DNA of 64,000 bases from assembly GCA_045806965.1 (NCBI GenBank), contig JBJMIG010000097.1:1-64000 (forward strand), written 5' to 3'. Positions within the stretch are counted from its first letter, which is position 1. Each line of letters starts with the position of its first letter. Shown here in pieces: positions 16,777 through 24,880 of the stretch. Source of the stretch: DASYTH01 sp045806965 (lineage in GTDB: Bacteria; Actinomycetota; Actinomycetes; Mycobacteriales; Pseudonocardiaceae). The notes under the pieces are model-generated. The model did no database searches. It was not told the origin of the DNA and saw only the letters and a list, made by a program, of their open reading frames with translations. A program made the position numbers and the translations under genes.

Positions 16777-17187
16777 ATGGATCTTGACCAGGCGCGGGAC
16801 GTCCTGCGCACCCAGCATCAGGCCGTGCTCGCCACCAGGCGCTCCGACGGCGCGCCGCAGCTGACTCCGGTGACCGTCGGCGTCGACGACGAGGGCTACG
16901 CGGTGATCAGCACTCGGGAGAGCGCCTACAAGGTGAAGAACCTGCGGCGCGATCCGCGGGCCTGGTTGTGCGTCCTGCCGAACGGCTTCTTCGGCCGTTG
17001 GGTGCAGGTCGAGGGCTCCGTCGAGATCGTCTCGCTGCCGGAGGCGATGGACGGCCTGGTGTCCTACTACCGCGACATCTCGGGAGAGCACCCGGACTGG
17101 GACGACTACCGGGCCACGATGATCAACGACCGGCGCTGTCTGATCCGGCTCCGCATCCAGCGCGCCGGGCCGGACGTCCAGGGCTGA
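16777..17187 (+). CDS. PPOX-class F420-dependent oxidoreductase
   Basis: A 136-residue split-barrel flavin/deazaflavin enzyme. Family features include HQAVLATRRSDGAPQLTPV, VISTRESAYKVKNLRRDPR with the basic residues that commonly bind the cofactor phosphates, and WVQVEGSVEIVSLPE. Length and motif set match the F420-binding FDOR-B proteins of actinomycetes; the cofactor is inferred from family. The ATG at 16777 is preferred over a TTG at 16756 that overlaps the upstream stop. Substrate unknown. Confidence 0.85.
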   Translation: MDLDQARDVLRTQHQAVLATRRSDGAPQLTPVTVGVDDEGYAVISTRESAYKVKNLRRDPRAWLCVLPNGFFGRWVQVEGSVEIVSLPEAMDGLVSYYRDISGEHPDWDDYRATMINDRRCLIRLRIQRAGPDVQG

Positions 17188-17210
17188 CCGCACCGGTCAT
17201 CAGCGCGGTT

Positions 17211-18227
17211 TCAGTACCGCTGGATCACGTCGCGGCCGAAGCGGGCCATCTCCACGTGTTGCGGCGAGAACTGCAGGAGCATGAGATCCACCCCGGCGTC
17301 CTCATAGGCCCTGATCCGCTCGATGATCTGGTCCGGGGTGCCGACCAGTCCGGCCCGCAGACCGCGGTTGGACACGCTGTACTCCGCAAGGGTCACCTCG
17401 GACTCCAGGTGCGAGCCCTGGACGAAGTCCTGGTAGGAGGCGTAGGCCTCGGGCGAGGAACGGACGTCGAGGATCCGGTCGAGCTCGGCCCGTGCCTCCG
17501 CTTCGGTGTCGCGGCAGATGACGTAGCCGGATACGCCGAAGAGCATCGGCGGGCGGCCGGCGTTGGCCCGGCGCTTGTTCAGGTCGGCCACCTTCGACGC
17601 GATCACCTCGGGCGGATCGCCGTGCATCACGTAGGCGTCTCCGTGGGTGGAGATCACCTCCTTGGCCCTCGGCGACTCGCCGCCCATGTAGACGGTCGGC
17701 ACCGCGGTCGGCTTCGGCTCGAGCACCGTCGCGGCGAAGGAGTACAGCGCCCCCTCGTGCGTCACGGTGTCCTCGGTGAGCAGCCGGCGCAGCACGGTCA
17801 GCCACTCCTCGGTGCGGGCGTAGCGGGCGTCGTGCACGTCGAACGGCGCGCCGTACTGCGCGGCCTCGTCCTTCCACCACGAGGAGACCACGTTGAGGCT
17901 GATCCGGCCCGGCGCGATCGTGTCCAGAGTGGACAGTGCCTTGGCGGTTGCCGCGGGGGAGTGGTAGTTGGGCCGGACCGCGAGCATCAGTTCGAGGGTG
18001 GAGGTCACCGCGGCGACGGCCGGCGCCAGGGTCCACGCGTCCGCGGCCGGCGCGCGGTGGCCCTTGATGTCGTTGAGGTTCAGCTCGGCGATCAGCGTCA
18101 GGTCGAAGCCGAGCCGCTCGCTGTCCGCCACCAGTGAACGAAGGTAGGGCCAGGCAATGCTCATGCCCTCGTCCGGCACGTTGCGCAGCCAACCGCCGAA
18201 GACCGGCATCCAGTACCCGAAGCGCAT
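17211..18227 (-). CDS. LLM-class flavin-dependent monooxygenase
   Basis: A 338-residue bacterial-luciferase-like TIM-barrel enzyme using reduced FMN and oxygen. It begins MRFGYWMPVFGGWLRN and has LIAELNLNDIKGHRAPAADA, LMLAVRPNYHSPAATAKAL, and RISLNVVSSWWKDEAAQYGA, the pattern of the alkanesulfonate/dimethylsulfone monooxygenase branch. The substrate is likely a small organosulfur or similar compound. Its ATG overlaps the stop of the ATP-grasp gene as ATGA, placing it last in a tetR - ATP-grasp - LLM operon. No dedicated flavin reductase is adjacent. Confidence 0.88.
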   Translation of the reverse strand: MRFGYWMPVFGGWLRNVPDEGMSIAWPYLRSLVADSERLGFDLTLIAELNLNDIKGHRAPAADAWTLAPAVAAVTSTLELMLAVRPNYHSPAATAKALSTLDTIAPGRISLNVVSSWWKDEAAQYGAPFDVHDARYARTEEWLTVLRRLLTEDTVTHEGALYSFAATVLEPKPTAVPTVYMGGESPRAKEVISTHGDAYVMHGDPPEVIASKVADLNKRRANAGRPPMLFGVSGYVICRDTEAEARAELDRILDVRSSPEAYASYQDFVQGSHLESEVTLAEYSVSNRGLRAGLVGTPDQIIERIRAYEDAGVDLMLLQFSPQHVEMARFGRDVIQRY

Positions 18228-19120
18228 CAGTTCTCCAGCAGGTTTCGGAGGAACCGGGCGATCATGCCCGGACCCGAGCGCGGCGCTACCGCTTCCACGT
18301 CGGGGTTGTAGTTGGTGTTCGTGTTCACGTCGTAGGTGACCAGCCGGCCGTCCGCTGTCTCGATGAACTCGAACCCGGCGATCTCGATGCCCTGTCCCGC
18401 CGCGAACTCCAGGTAGCGGTCCACAATGGACCGATCGAGATCCGTCCGCAACGAGAACAGCGGGGCGCCGGTCGCGCAGGCGTCCGCCGGACACAGCTCG
18501 AACCCGCCGCGCGCCACGTCCGCGGCGATGGCGTAGACGAACTCGCCACCGACCAGCTCGACCCGGGTGATGAACGGCGCGGCGGGCGCGACGTACTCCT
18601 GCAGCAGCGTGATCCCGTCCACCGGCGGCACATACTCGGGAGACTGGAGGTAGGCGGCGAATGGCTCGACCGCGTCGAACCGGCGCACCCCGAGGCCCTT
18701 GCCGCCCTGGTTGTGCTTGACGATGAACGGCAGGGGCAGCTTCCGCGCCGTGGCCACCAGGTCCGCGGTGCCGACCACGGCATAGCTGCGGGGCACGTCG
18801 AAACCGGCCGCGCGCAACGCGGTGAGCTGCTCGACCTTGCTCATCTCCAGTTCGAGCACGCGGCGGCCGTTGACCACCCGGCGTCCGGCCGCTTCCAGCC
18901 AGGAGAGCACCGCCCGGGTGTGGTCCTTCGCCAGCCCATGCCCGCGGGTGTGCGACGACGCGCTCATCCGCGACCAGAACACTCCGGGCGGCGGCGCGGC
19001 GTCCAGGTCCAGCGTGCCGTCGCCGAGCAGCCACGGCTCGTGCGGCACCCCCTCGGCGTCGAACGCGGCCGCGAACGGCGGGTACCAGTCGGGGTTCTCG
19101 TGCACCACGTAGACCTTCAT
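18227..19120 (-). CDS. ATP-grasp (RimK-like) ligase-type enzyme
   Basis: A 297-residue protein with an ATP-grasp fold, which couples ATP to carboxylate-amine or related ligation. The nucleotide part has LPFIVKHNQGGKGLGVRRFD and LLQEYVAPAAPFITRVELV. The metal-binding end reads GFEFIETADGRLVTYDVNTN with acidic and Asn ligands. The N-terminal region (GVFWSRMSASSHTRGHG, then VLELEMSKVEQLTALRAAGF) is the pre-ATP-grasp domain. It is coupled by 4-bp overlaps to both neighbours. The substrate is unknown; an amide-forming step linked to the LLM oxygenase is one inference. Confidence 0.85.
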   Translation of the reverse strand: MKVYVVHENPDWYPPFAAAFDAEGVPHEPWLLGDGTLDLDAAPPPGVFWSRMSASSHTRGHGLAKDHTRAVLSWLEAAGRRVVNGRRVLELEMSKVEQLTALRAAGFDVPRSYAVVGTADLVATARKLPLPFIVKHNQGGKGLGVRRFDAVEPFAAYLQSPEYVPPVDGITLLQEYVAPAAPFITRVELVGGEFVYAIAADVARGGFELCPADACATGAPLFSLRTDLDRSIVDRYLEFAAGQGIEIAGFEFIETADGRLVTYDVNTNTNYNPDVEAVAPRSGPGMIARFLRNLLEN

Positions 19121-19713
19121 CGGTTCCCTCCGTCCACGGCGTCGATCACCCGGTGCAATGTGGTCAGCAACAGGTCCACCAGGCCGTCTGAGTTGGCCGG
19201 TTGGCGACCGGTCCAGTTCACGGCCAGCTCCTCGGCGAAGGACCACCAGGCCCGCACCACCAGCTCGACCGCGGCCGGCGGCGGCGGGCCGCCCAACGCC
19301 GAGAGCACCCGCCTGGCCAGCGCGTCCTGGGTGTCCTCGTGGATCGACCGTACCCAGTCGTCGGCCCCGGGACCACGGAACAGCGCCACGTAGGGCTCGC
19401 GGCGCCGCTCGATGTAGCGCACGTAGTCCTCGACGATCGCGCGCAGCGCAGCCTCGCCGGGCTCCTCGTGGTCGGGCGCGATCTGCCGCAGCAACCGCCG
19501 GCTGGCCGCGCGCACCACGGCCGCGTGGTACTCCTGTTTGGTGGGGAAGTAGTGGAACAGCAGGCTGCGCGAGATCCCCGCGGTGCGGGCCACCTCGTCC
19601 ACGGTGATCTGGTGGATCGGCCTGGTGGTGAGCATGGCGAGGCCGACGCCGATCAGCTGCCGGCGCCGTTCGTCCGGGGCCAGCCGAACGCGCGTGCTGT
19701 TCGTGACCGACAT
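19117..19713 (-). CDS. TetR-family transcriptional regulator
   Basis: A 198-residue repressor-type protein. The HTH is ITVDEVARTAGISRSLLFHY at about residues 38-57, followed by FPTKQEYHAAVV, and the rest is an all-helical ligand domain. The ATG at 19713 lies 15 bases from a 21-bp palindrome (19728-19748), so it probably represses itself and the divergent acyl-CoA dehydrogenase gene. TetR proteins next to fatty-acid genes often sense acyl-CoA; the ligand here is not shown by the sequence. Confidence 0.92.
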   Translation of the reverse strand: MSVTNSTRVRLAPDERRRQLIGVGLAMLTTRPIHQITVDEVARTAGISRSLLFHYFPTKQEYHAAVVRAASRRLLRQIAPDHEEPGEAALRAIVEDYVRYIERRREPYVALFRGPGADDWVRSIHEDTQDALARRVLSALGGPPPPAAVELVVRAWWSFAEELAVNWTGRQPANSDGLVDLLLTTLHRVIDAVDGGNR

Positions 19714-19727
19714 CACACCTCCCGTCA

Positions 19728-19748
19728 CTATTGAGCAATGCTCGATAG
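19728..19748. promoter_or_regulatory. putative TetR operator
   Basis: A near-perfect palindrome, CTATTGAGCA and TGCTCGATAG around a central A, lies between divergent tetR (start 19713) and the acyl-CoA dehydrogenase gene (start 19801). Only one arm pair mismatches apart from the centre. Size and position fit a TetR-dimer site controlling both directions. Confidence 0.75.
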
Positions 19749-19800
19749 CGAGAGTAGCTTGTTGGCCAGACCGGGTTACGGCCGGAACTGAGGAGGCACC

Positions 19801-21009
19801 GTGGACTTCGCGCACTCGGCCAGGGCGGCGGACTACGTCGAGCGGGTCGGCGACTTCATTCGCACCGAGATCGACCCGGTCGAGCCCGAGTACCACCGCG
19901 CCCTGTTCGCGCAGGAGAACCCGTACGTGGTGCTGCCGGTGATCGAGGAGCTCAAGGCGAAGGCGCGCGAGGCGGGCCTGTGGAACCTGTTCCTGCCGGA
20001 CCAGGAGCGCGGCTGCGGCCTGTCCAACGTCGAGTACGCGCCGCTGGCCGAGTTGATGGGCCGCTCCCGGATCGCCTCCGAGGTGTTCAACTGCAGCGCG
20101 CCGGACACCGGCAACATGGAGGTGCTGCACCTCTACGGCAGCCCGGAGCAGCAGCAGCGGTGGCTGGAACCGTTGCTCAGCGGCGAGATCCGCTCGGTGT
20201 TCTGCATGACCGAGCCGGAGGTGGCCTCCTCCGACGCCACCAACATGGCGGCCACCGCGATCGTCAAGGACGACCAGATCGTCCTCAATGGACGGAAGTG
20301 GTTCTCCAGCGGCATCGGCCACCCCAACTGCGAGGTGGCCATCTTCATGGGCCTCACCGACTCGGACGCGCCGCGCCACGCCCAGCACTCCATGGTGCTG
20401 GTGCCGCTGGACACCCCCGGCGTGCGGGTGCACCGGATGCTGCCGGTGTTCGGCCGGCACGACGAGCCGTTCGGGCACGGCGAGGTCAGCTTCACCGACG
20501 TCCGGCTGCCACTGGACGCGGTGATCGCCGGTCCGGGCCGCGGTTTCGAGATCGCCCAGGGCCGGCTCGGGCCCGGCCGGATCCACCACTGCATGCGGTT
20601 GATCGGGCTGGCCGAGAAGGCCCTCGAACTGGCGTGCACGCGGGCCACCACCCGGGTGGCGTTCGGCAAGCCGCTGGCCAACCTCGGTGGCAACCGGGAG
20701 CGGATCGCCAAGGCCAGGATCGCGATCAACCAGGCCCGGCTGCTGGTCCTGCAAACCGCGTGGAAGCTGGACACGGTCGGCCTGCGCGGCGCCCGCAGCG
20801 AGGTCTCGCAGATCAAGGTGGTGGTGCCGAACATGGCCACCGACGTGATCGACATGGCCATCCAGCTGCACGGCGCGGCCGGCGTGACGGACGACTTCCC
20901 ACTCGCCGCCGCCTACACCGGGGCAAGGTCGCTGCGCCTGGCCGACGGGCCGGACGAGGTGCACCTGAACCTGATCGCCCGGCTGGAGTTGGCCACCTAT
21001 CAGCAGTGA
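19801..21009 (+). CDS. acyl-CoA dehydrogenase, ACAD11-like
   Basis: A 402-residue flavoprotein. Signature segments include FNCSAPDTGNMEVLHLYG, FCMTEPEVASSDATN, QGRLGPGRIHHCMR and RLADGPDEVHLN, which closely match the dehydrogenase domain of human ACAD11 as I recall it. In that family the enzyme handles 4-phosphoacyl-CoA made by an APH-type kinase, eliminating phosphate to give an enoyl-CoA. The kinase partner is the next gene. GTG at 19801 follows GAGGAGGCACC, a strong ribosome-binding site. TetR control is likely from the upstream palindrome. Confidence 0.92.
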   Translation: MDFAHSARAADYVERVGDFIRTEIDPVEPEYHRALFAQENPYVVLPVIEELKAKAREAGLWNLFLPDQERGCGLSNVEYAPLAELMGRSRIASEVFNCSAPDTGNMEVLHLYGSPEQQQRWLEPLLSGEIRSVFCMTEPEVASSDATNMAATAIVKDDQIVLNGRKWFSSGIGHPNCEVAIFMGLTDSDAPRHAQHSMVLVPLDTPGVRVHRMLPVFGRHDEPFGHGEVSFTDVRLPLDAVIAGPGRGFEIAQGRLGPGRIHHCMRLIGLAEKALELACTRATTRVAFGKPLANLGGNRERIAKARIAINQARLLVLQTAWKLDTVGLRGARSEVSQIKVVVPNMATDVIDMAIQLHGAAGVTDDFPLAAAYTGARSLRLADGPDEVHLNLIARLELATYQQ

Positions 21010-21061
21010 GGTTGCCGACTGCCCGCTGTGACCGGGAGCCCGGTTGTCCGATACTGAACGG

Positions 21062-22123
21062 ATGACCGAGATCCTCAGCGACCAACCCGGCGAACCGCGC
21101 GACGAGGACCGATTCGACACGGCGGCGGTACACGACTGGCTGTCGTCCCAAGTGGACGGACTGAGCGGGATGCCGGAGGTGCGACAGTTTCCCGGCGGCG
21201 CCTCGAACCTCACCTACCTGCTGCGCTACCCGGAGCGCGAGCTGATCCTGCGCCGCCCGCCGGTCGGTCGCAAGGCCGCCTCGGCACACGACATGAAGCG
21301 GGAGTTCCGGGTGCAGCGCCAGCTTCGGCCGGTCTATCCCTACGTGCCGAACGTGCTCGCACTCTGCCAGGACGACGCGGTGATCGGCTCGGACTTCTAC
21401 GTGATGGACCGGATCGAGGGGCTCATCCTGCGCGGCGATCTGCCGGACGGACTGACCCTCGGGCCGGACCGGGCCAAGAAACTCGCCTTCGACATGATCG
21501 ACCGGCTGATCGAGCTGCACCAGGTGGACCCGGACGAGGCCGGGCTCGGCGACCTCGGCAAGGGCGCCGGGTACGTGCGGCGCCAGGTGCGTGGCTGGTC
21601 CGATCGGTTTCGCGCGGCACGCACGGAGAACGTGCCGGACTTCGAGGCGGTGATGGCCTGGCTGGCCGAGAACCAGCCGGGGGACGTGCGGATCTGCGTC
21701 ATCCACAACGACTTCCGGTTCGACAACGTCGTGCTGGACGGCCCGGAGACGCTCAACGTGGTCGGCGTCCTCGACTGGGAGATGGCCACCCTCGGCGACC
21801 CGCTGATGGACCTGGCCGGGCTGGTGGCCTACTGGATCCAGGCCGACGACGACGAGGTCCGGCAGCGCTCCCGCAAGCAACCCTCGCACCTGCCCGGGAT
21901 GCCCACCCGGCAGGAGGTGGTCGACTACTACTGCGAGCGGATGGGCCTCTCCGCCGGCAACTGGACCTTCTACGAGGTGTTCGGCCTGTTCCGGCTGGCC
22001 GTGATCATGCAGCAGATCTACTACCGCTACTTCCACGGGCAGACGCACAACCCGGCGTTCAAGGACATGTGGATGTACTCGGGCTACCTGGAGTGGCTAT
22101 GCCGACAGGCGATGGAGCGCTGA
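21062..22123 (+). CDS. APH-family phosphotransferase, likely 4-hydroxyacyl-CoA kinase
   Basis: A 353-residue kinase-fold protein. It has the family start FPGGASNLTYLLRYP, the Lys-containing beta strand near RRPPVGRKAASAHDM, the catalytic loop VIHNDFRFDNVVLD and the metal-binding segment VLDWEMATLGDPLMDLAG. It corresponds to the N-terminal domain of ACAD10/ACAD11 and to kinases such as LvaA of levulinate catabolism. With the preceding dehydrogenase it would activate a 4-hydroxyacyl-CoA by phosphorylation. ATG at 21062 is preferred to TTG at 21044. It is not an antibiotic-resistance gene by context. Confidence 0.88.
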   Translation: MTEILSDQPGEPRDEDRFDTAAVHDWLSSQVDGLSGMPEVRQFPGGASNLTYLLRYPERELILRRPPVGRKAASAHDMKREFRVQRQLRPVYPYVPNVLALCQDDAVIGSDFYVMDRIEGLILRGDLPDGLTLGPDRAKKLAFDMIDRLIELHQVDPDEAGLGDLGKGAGYVRRQVRGWSDRFRAARTENVPDFEAVMAWLAENQPGDVRICVIHNDFRFDNVVLDGPETLNVVGVLDWEMATLGDPLMDLAGLVAYWIQADDDEVRQRSRKQPSHLPGMPTRQEVVDYYCERMGLSAGNWTFYEVFGLFRLAVIMQQIYYRYFHGQTHNPAFKDMWMYSGYLEWLCRQAMER

Positions 22124-22765
22124 ATGCCGATCCTGTACCTGATCCGGCACGGCCAGGCCTCGTTCGGCGCCCAGGACTACGACGTGCTCTCGGCGGTGGG
22201 GGAGAAGCAGTCCACGGTGCTCGGCGAGGAGTTGCGCCGCCGCGAGCCGCGGGTGGACCAGGTCTGGTCCGGGACGCTCCGCCGGCACCTGGCCACGGCC
22301 GCGGCGTGCCTGCCGGTCGCCGGGGTGGACCTGACGGTCGGCGAGGACCCGAGATGGAACGAGTACGACCACCTCACCCTGGTGCAGAACTCGCTCGAGC
22401 CGGGCGCCCTGCCGTCCACCAAGGATTTCCAGCGCCTGTTGGACAAGGCGCTGTTGGCGTGGATCGGCGGCGAGCCGAGCACATGGCCGGACTTCCAGGA
22501 CGGCGCCCGCGCCGCGCTCGAGGAGGTGTTCGCCGGTCTCGGCCGGGGTGGCACCGGGCTGGTGTTCACCTCGGGCGGGGTGATCTCGGCGATCTGCGCG
22601 CAGCTGCTCGGCCTGCCGCCCGAGGGTTTCCTGGCGCTGAACCGGACCATGGTGAACGCCAGCCTGACCAAGCTGGCCCGCGGTGGCTCCGGCACGTCGC
22701 TGATCTCGCTGAACGAGCACGGGCACTTCGAGGGGGCGAACCGGGAGTTGCTCAGCTACCGGTGA
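22124..22765 (+). CDS. histidine phosphatase family protein
   Basis: A 213-residue phosphoglycerate-mutase-like phosphatase with the catalytic RHG motif at residues 8-10 (MPILYLIRHGQASFG). It also has the second-half FTSGGVISAICAQLL, where the His of the usual GHG is replaced by a GG-containing motif. Its ATG directly follows the kinase stop with no gap, so translation is coupled. A phosphatase after a kinase and a phosphate-eliminating dehydrogenase suggests clearing of dead-end phosphorylated CoA intermediates. That role is inferred. Confidence 0.85.
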   Translation: MPILYLIRHGQASFGAQDYDVLSAVGEKQSTVLGEELRRREPRVDQVWSGTLRRHLATAAACLPVAGVDLTVGEDPRWNEYDHLTLVQNSLEPGALPSTKDFQRLLDKALLAWIGGEPSTWPDFQDGARAALEEVFAGLGRGGTGLVFTSGGVISAICAQLLGLPPEGFLALNRTMVNASLTKLARGGSGTSLISLNEHGHFEGANRELLSYR

Positions 22766-22782
22766 GACGGTAGGCAGAGCGC

Positions 22783-23766
22783 ATGCCTCGCCCCAAGATC
22801 CAGCCGGTGATCTGGCAGCCGCCCAAGTCGAACACCCGGCCGCGCGACTCGTTGCCCGCCCTGACCGTGCTGCACGTGAACGGCCACGGCACCGAGGACG
22901 TGGTGGTCGACGACAACGGCCACCTGTTCACCGGCGTCGCGGACGGCCGGATCCTGCGGCTCACCGCGGATGGCCGGCGGCTCGACACGGTGGCTGACAC
23001 CGGCGGCCGGCCGCTCGGCCTGGAACTGCACCCGGACGGCCGGCTGCTGGTCTGCGACGCGGCGAAGGGCCTGCTGCTGGTCGACCGCGGCAGCGGCGAG
23101 ATCGAGGTGCTCGTGGCCAGGGGCCCGAAGCTGCGCGTCTGCAACAACGCGGCCATCGCGAGCGACGGCACGATCTACTTCACCGACTCGACCAGCCGCT
23201 TCGACCTCGAGCACTACATGGCCGACCTGATCGAGCACTCCGGCACCGGCCGGCTGCTGCGCCGGGACCCGGACGGCTCGCTGCACGTGGTGCTCGGCGG
23301 GCTTCAGTTCGCCAACGGGGTCGCGCTGGCCAAGGACGAGTCCTACCTCGTGGTCGCGCAGACCGGCGCCTACCGGCTGGACCGGGTCTGGCTCACCGGC
23401 GACAAGGTCGGCACCGCCGAGGTGCTCGACGACAACCTGCCGGGGTTTCCGGACAACCTCGCCACCGGTTCGGACGGCCTCATCTGGGTGGCCATGGCGA
23501 GCCCGAGGGACCGGCTGCTTGACCAGCTGCACGGCCGCAACCCGCTGTTCCGCAAGGCCGTCTGGGCGCTGCCGGAACAGTTGCGGCCCAAGGAGAAGCG
23601 CACCGTGTGGGTACGCGCCGTGGACGGCACAACCGGACGCACGGTGCACGAGTACTACGGCACGCCGCCCGGCTTTCACATGGTCACCGGCGTGCGCGAG
23701 CGGGACGGGAAGGTCTACCTCGGCAGCCTCCAGGAACGGGCGATCGCGGTGTTCACCGTGCCGTAG
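22783..23766 (+). CDS. SMP-30/gluconolactonase or strictosidine-synthase-like beta-propeller
   Basis: A 327-residue six-bladed propeller, probably a hydrolase (lactonase or arylesterase type). Blades show GHLFTGVADGRILRLTADG, KLRVCNNAAIASDGTIYFTD and PGFPDNLATGSDGLIWVAM, in which the N and D residues at propeller centre resemble metal ligands of SMP-30 enzymes. There is no signal peptide. It begins 17 bases after the phosphatase gene and may share its transcript. Opening of a gamma-lactone would feed 4-hydroxyacids to the upstream enzymes, an inference from context. Confidence 0.8.
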   Translation: MPRPKIQPVIWQPPKSNTRPRDSLPALTVLHVNGHGTEDVVVDDNGHLFTGVADGRILRLTADGRRLDTVADTGGRPLGLELHPDGRLLVCDAAKGLLLVDRGSGEIEVLVARGPKLRVCNNAAIASDGTIYFTDSTSRFDLEHYMADLIEHSGTGRLLRRDPDGSLHVVLGGLQFANGVALAKDESYLVVAQTGAYRLDRVWLTGDKVGTAEVLDDNLPGFPDNLATGSDGLIWVAMASPRDRLLDQLHGRNPLFRKAVWALPEQLRPKEKRTVWVRAVDGTTGRTVHEYYGTPPGFHMVTGVRERDGKVYLGSLQERAIAVFTVP

Positions 23767-23944
23767 CCCCGCAGGCGCGGGGTTGCCCCGTGTGGCACCC
23801 CAGGTCTCGTCGTATGCTGCCAAGACCGGTAAGTCGCTTGCAGAGCTCCCCCTCGACGGCGTAAGGCGTGATGTTCATGGCTGATTGTTGTCCAGTTCTC
23901 CCGAGGGTTCGGTTCCGTGCCCGCGGACGGGTTTCCGCGGTCTC

Positions 23945-24880
23945 ATGACGACCGACGTACTGCCCGCGGGCCCCAAGCCGATCCACGACGGCGAACGCCC
24001 CGCCGCGTCGCAGTTCGGCATGTACCTGTTCATCCTCGGCCCGTTCGCGGCGTTGCTCGCGGCGATTCCGCTGACCTGGGGTTGGGGTGTCGGCTGGGTG
24101 GATCTCGCGCTCGCGGCGGTCTTCTACACGCTGAGCTGCCTCGGTGTCACGGTCGGTTTCCACCGCTACTTCACGCACCGCGCGTTCAAGGCCAAGCGGG
24201 GCATGCGGATCGCGCTGGCCATCGCGGGCAGCATGGCGTTGCAGGGCCCGATCATGCACTGGGTCGCCGACCACCGCCGGCACCACGCCTTCTCCGACCG
24301 GGACGGCGACCCGCACTCGCCGTGGGCGTTCGGCACCTCCCCATTGGCCGTGGTCCGGGGGTTCTGGCACGCGCACATGGGTTGGATCTTCGAACGGCAG
24401 CTCACCAACCAGGAGCGGTTCGCCCCTGACCTGCTGGCCGACAACGACATCCGTCGGGTACACCGGCAGTTCGGGCTGTGGACCGCGGTCACCATGGCGG
24501 CTCCGGCCGTGCTCGGCGGGTTGATCACCTGGTCCTGGTGGGGCGCGATCACCGCGTTCTTCTGGGCCGGCCTGGTGCGGGTGTCCTTCCTGCATCACGT
24601 GACGTGGTCGGTGAACTCGATCTGTCACATGATCGGCAGCCGGCCGTTCGCTGCCCGGGACCGCTCGGCCAACTTCTGGCCGCTGGCGATCTTGTCCATG
24701 GGCGAGTCCTGGCACAACCTGCACCACGCGGACCCGACCTGCGCCCGGCACGGTGTCGATCGCGGACAGATCGACATCTCGGCCCGGATGATCTGGCTCT
24801 TCGAGCGGTTCGGCTGGGTCAGCGACGTCCGCTGGCCGACCCCGCGCCGGCTGGCCCAACTCGCAGTGCGGCCACGATGA
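23945..24880 (+). CDS. acyl-CoA/fatty acid desaturase
   Basis: A 311-residue integral membrane di-iron desaturase of the delta-9 type. Three His boxes are present: HRYFTH (about residue 73), HRRHH (about 110) and HNLHH (about 257). They are separated by four hydrophobic helices. It introduces a cis double bond into acyl chains at the cytoplasmic face using a reductase and ferredoxin or cytochrome partner not present here. The ATG at 23945 is used because earlier in-frame starts add no conserved sequence. Its 3' end overlaps the convergent debranching gene by 62 bases. Confidence 0.92.
   Translation: MTTDVLPAGPKPIHDGERPAASQFGMYLFILGPFAALLAAIPLTWGWGVGWVDLALAAVFYTLSCLGVTVGFHRYFTHRAFKAKRGMRIALAIAGSMALQGPIMHWVADHRRHHAFSDRDGDPHSPWAFGTSPLAVVRGFWHAHMGWIFERQLTNQERFAPDLLADNDIRRVHRQFGLWTAVTMAAPAVLGGLITWSWWGAITAFFWAGLVRVSFLHHVTWSVNSICHMIGSRPFAARDRSANFWPLAILSMGESWHNLHHADPTCARHGVDRGQIDISARMIWLFERFGWVSDVRWPTPRRLAQLAVRPR

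Noticed and set aside
19117..21213. Long open frame opposite the acyl-CoA dehydrogenase gene
   Set aside because: It is high-GC shadow sequence, low in complexity and rich in Gly, Arg and His; its only real part is the TetR gene at its end.
21062..22123. Aminoglycoside resistance gene
   Set aside because: The kinase fold is shared, but the pairing with an ACAD11-like dehydrogenase points to acyl-CoA metabolism.
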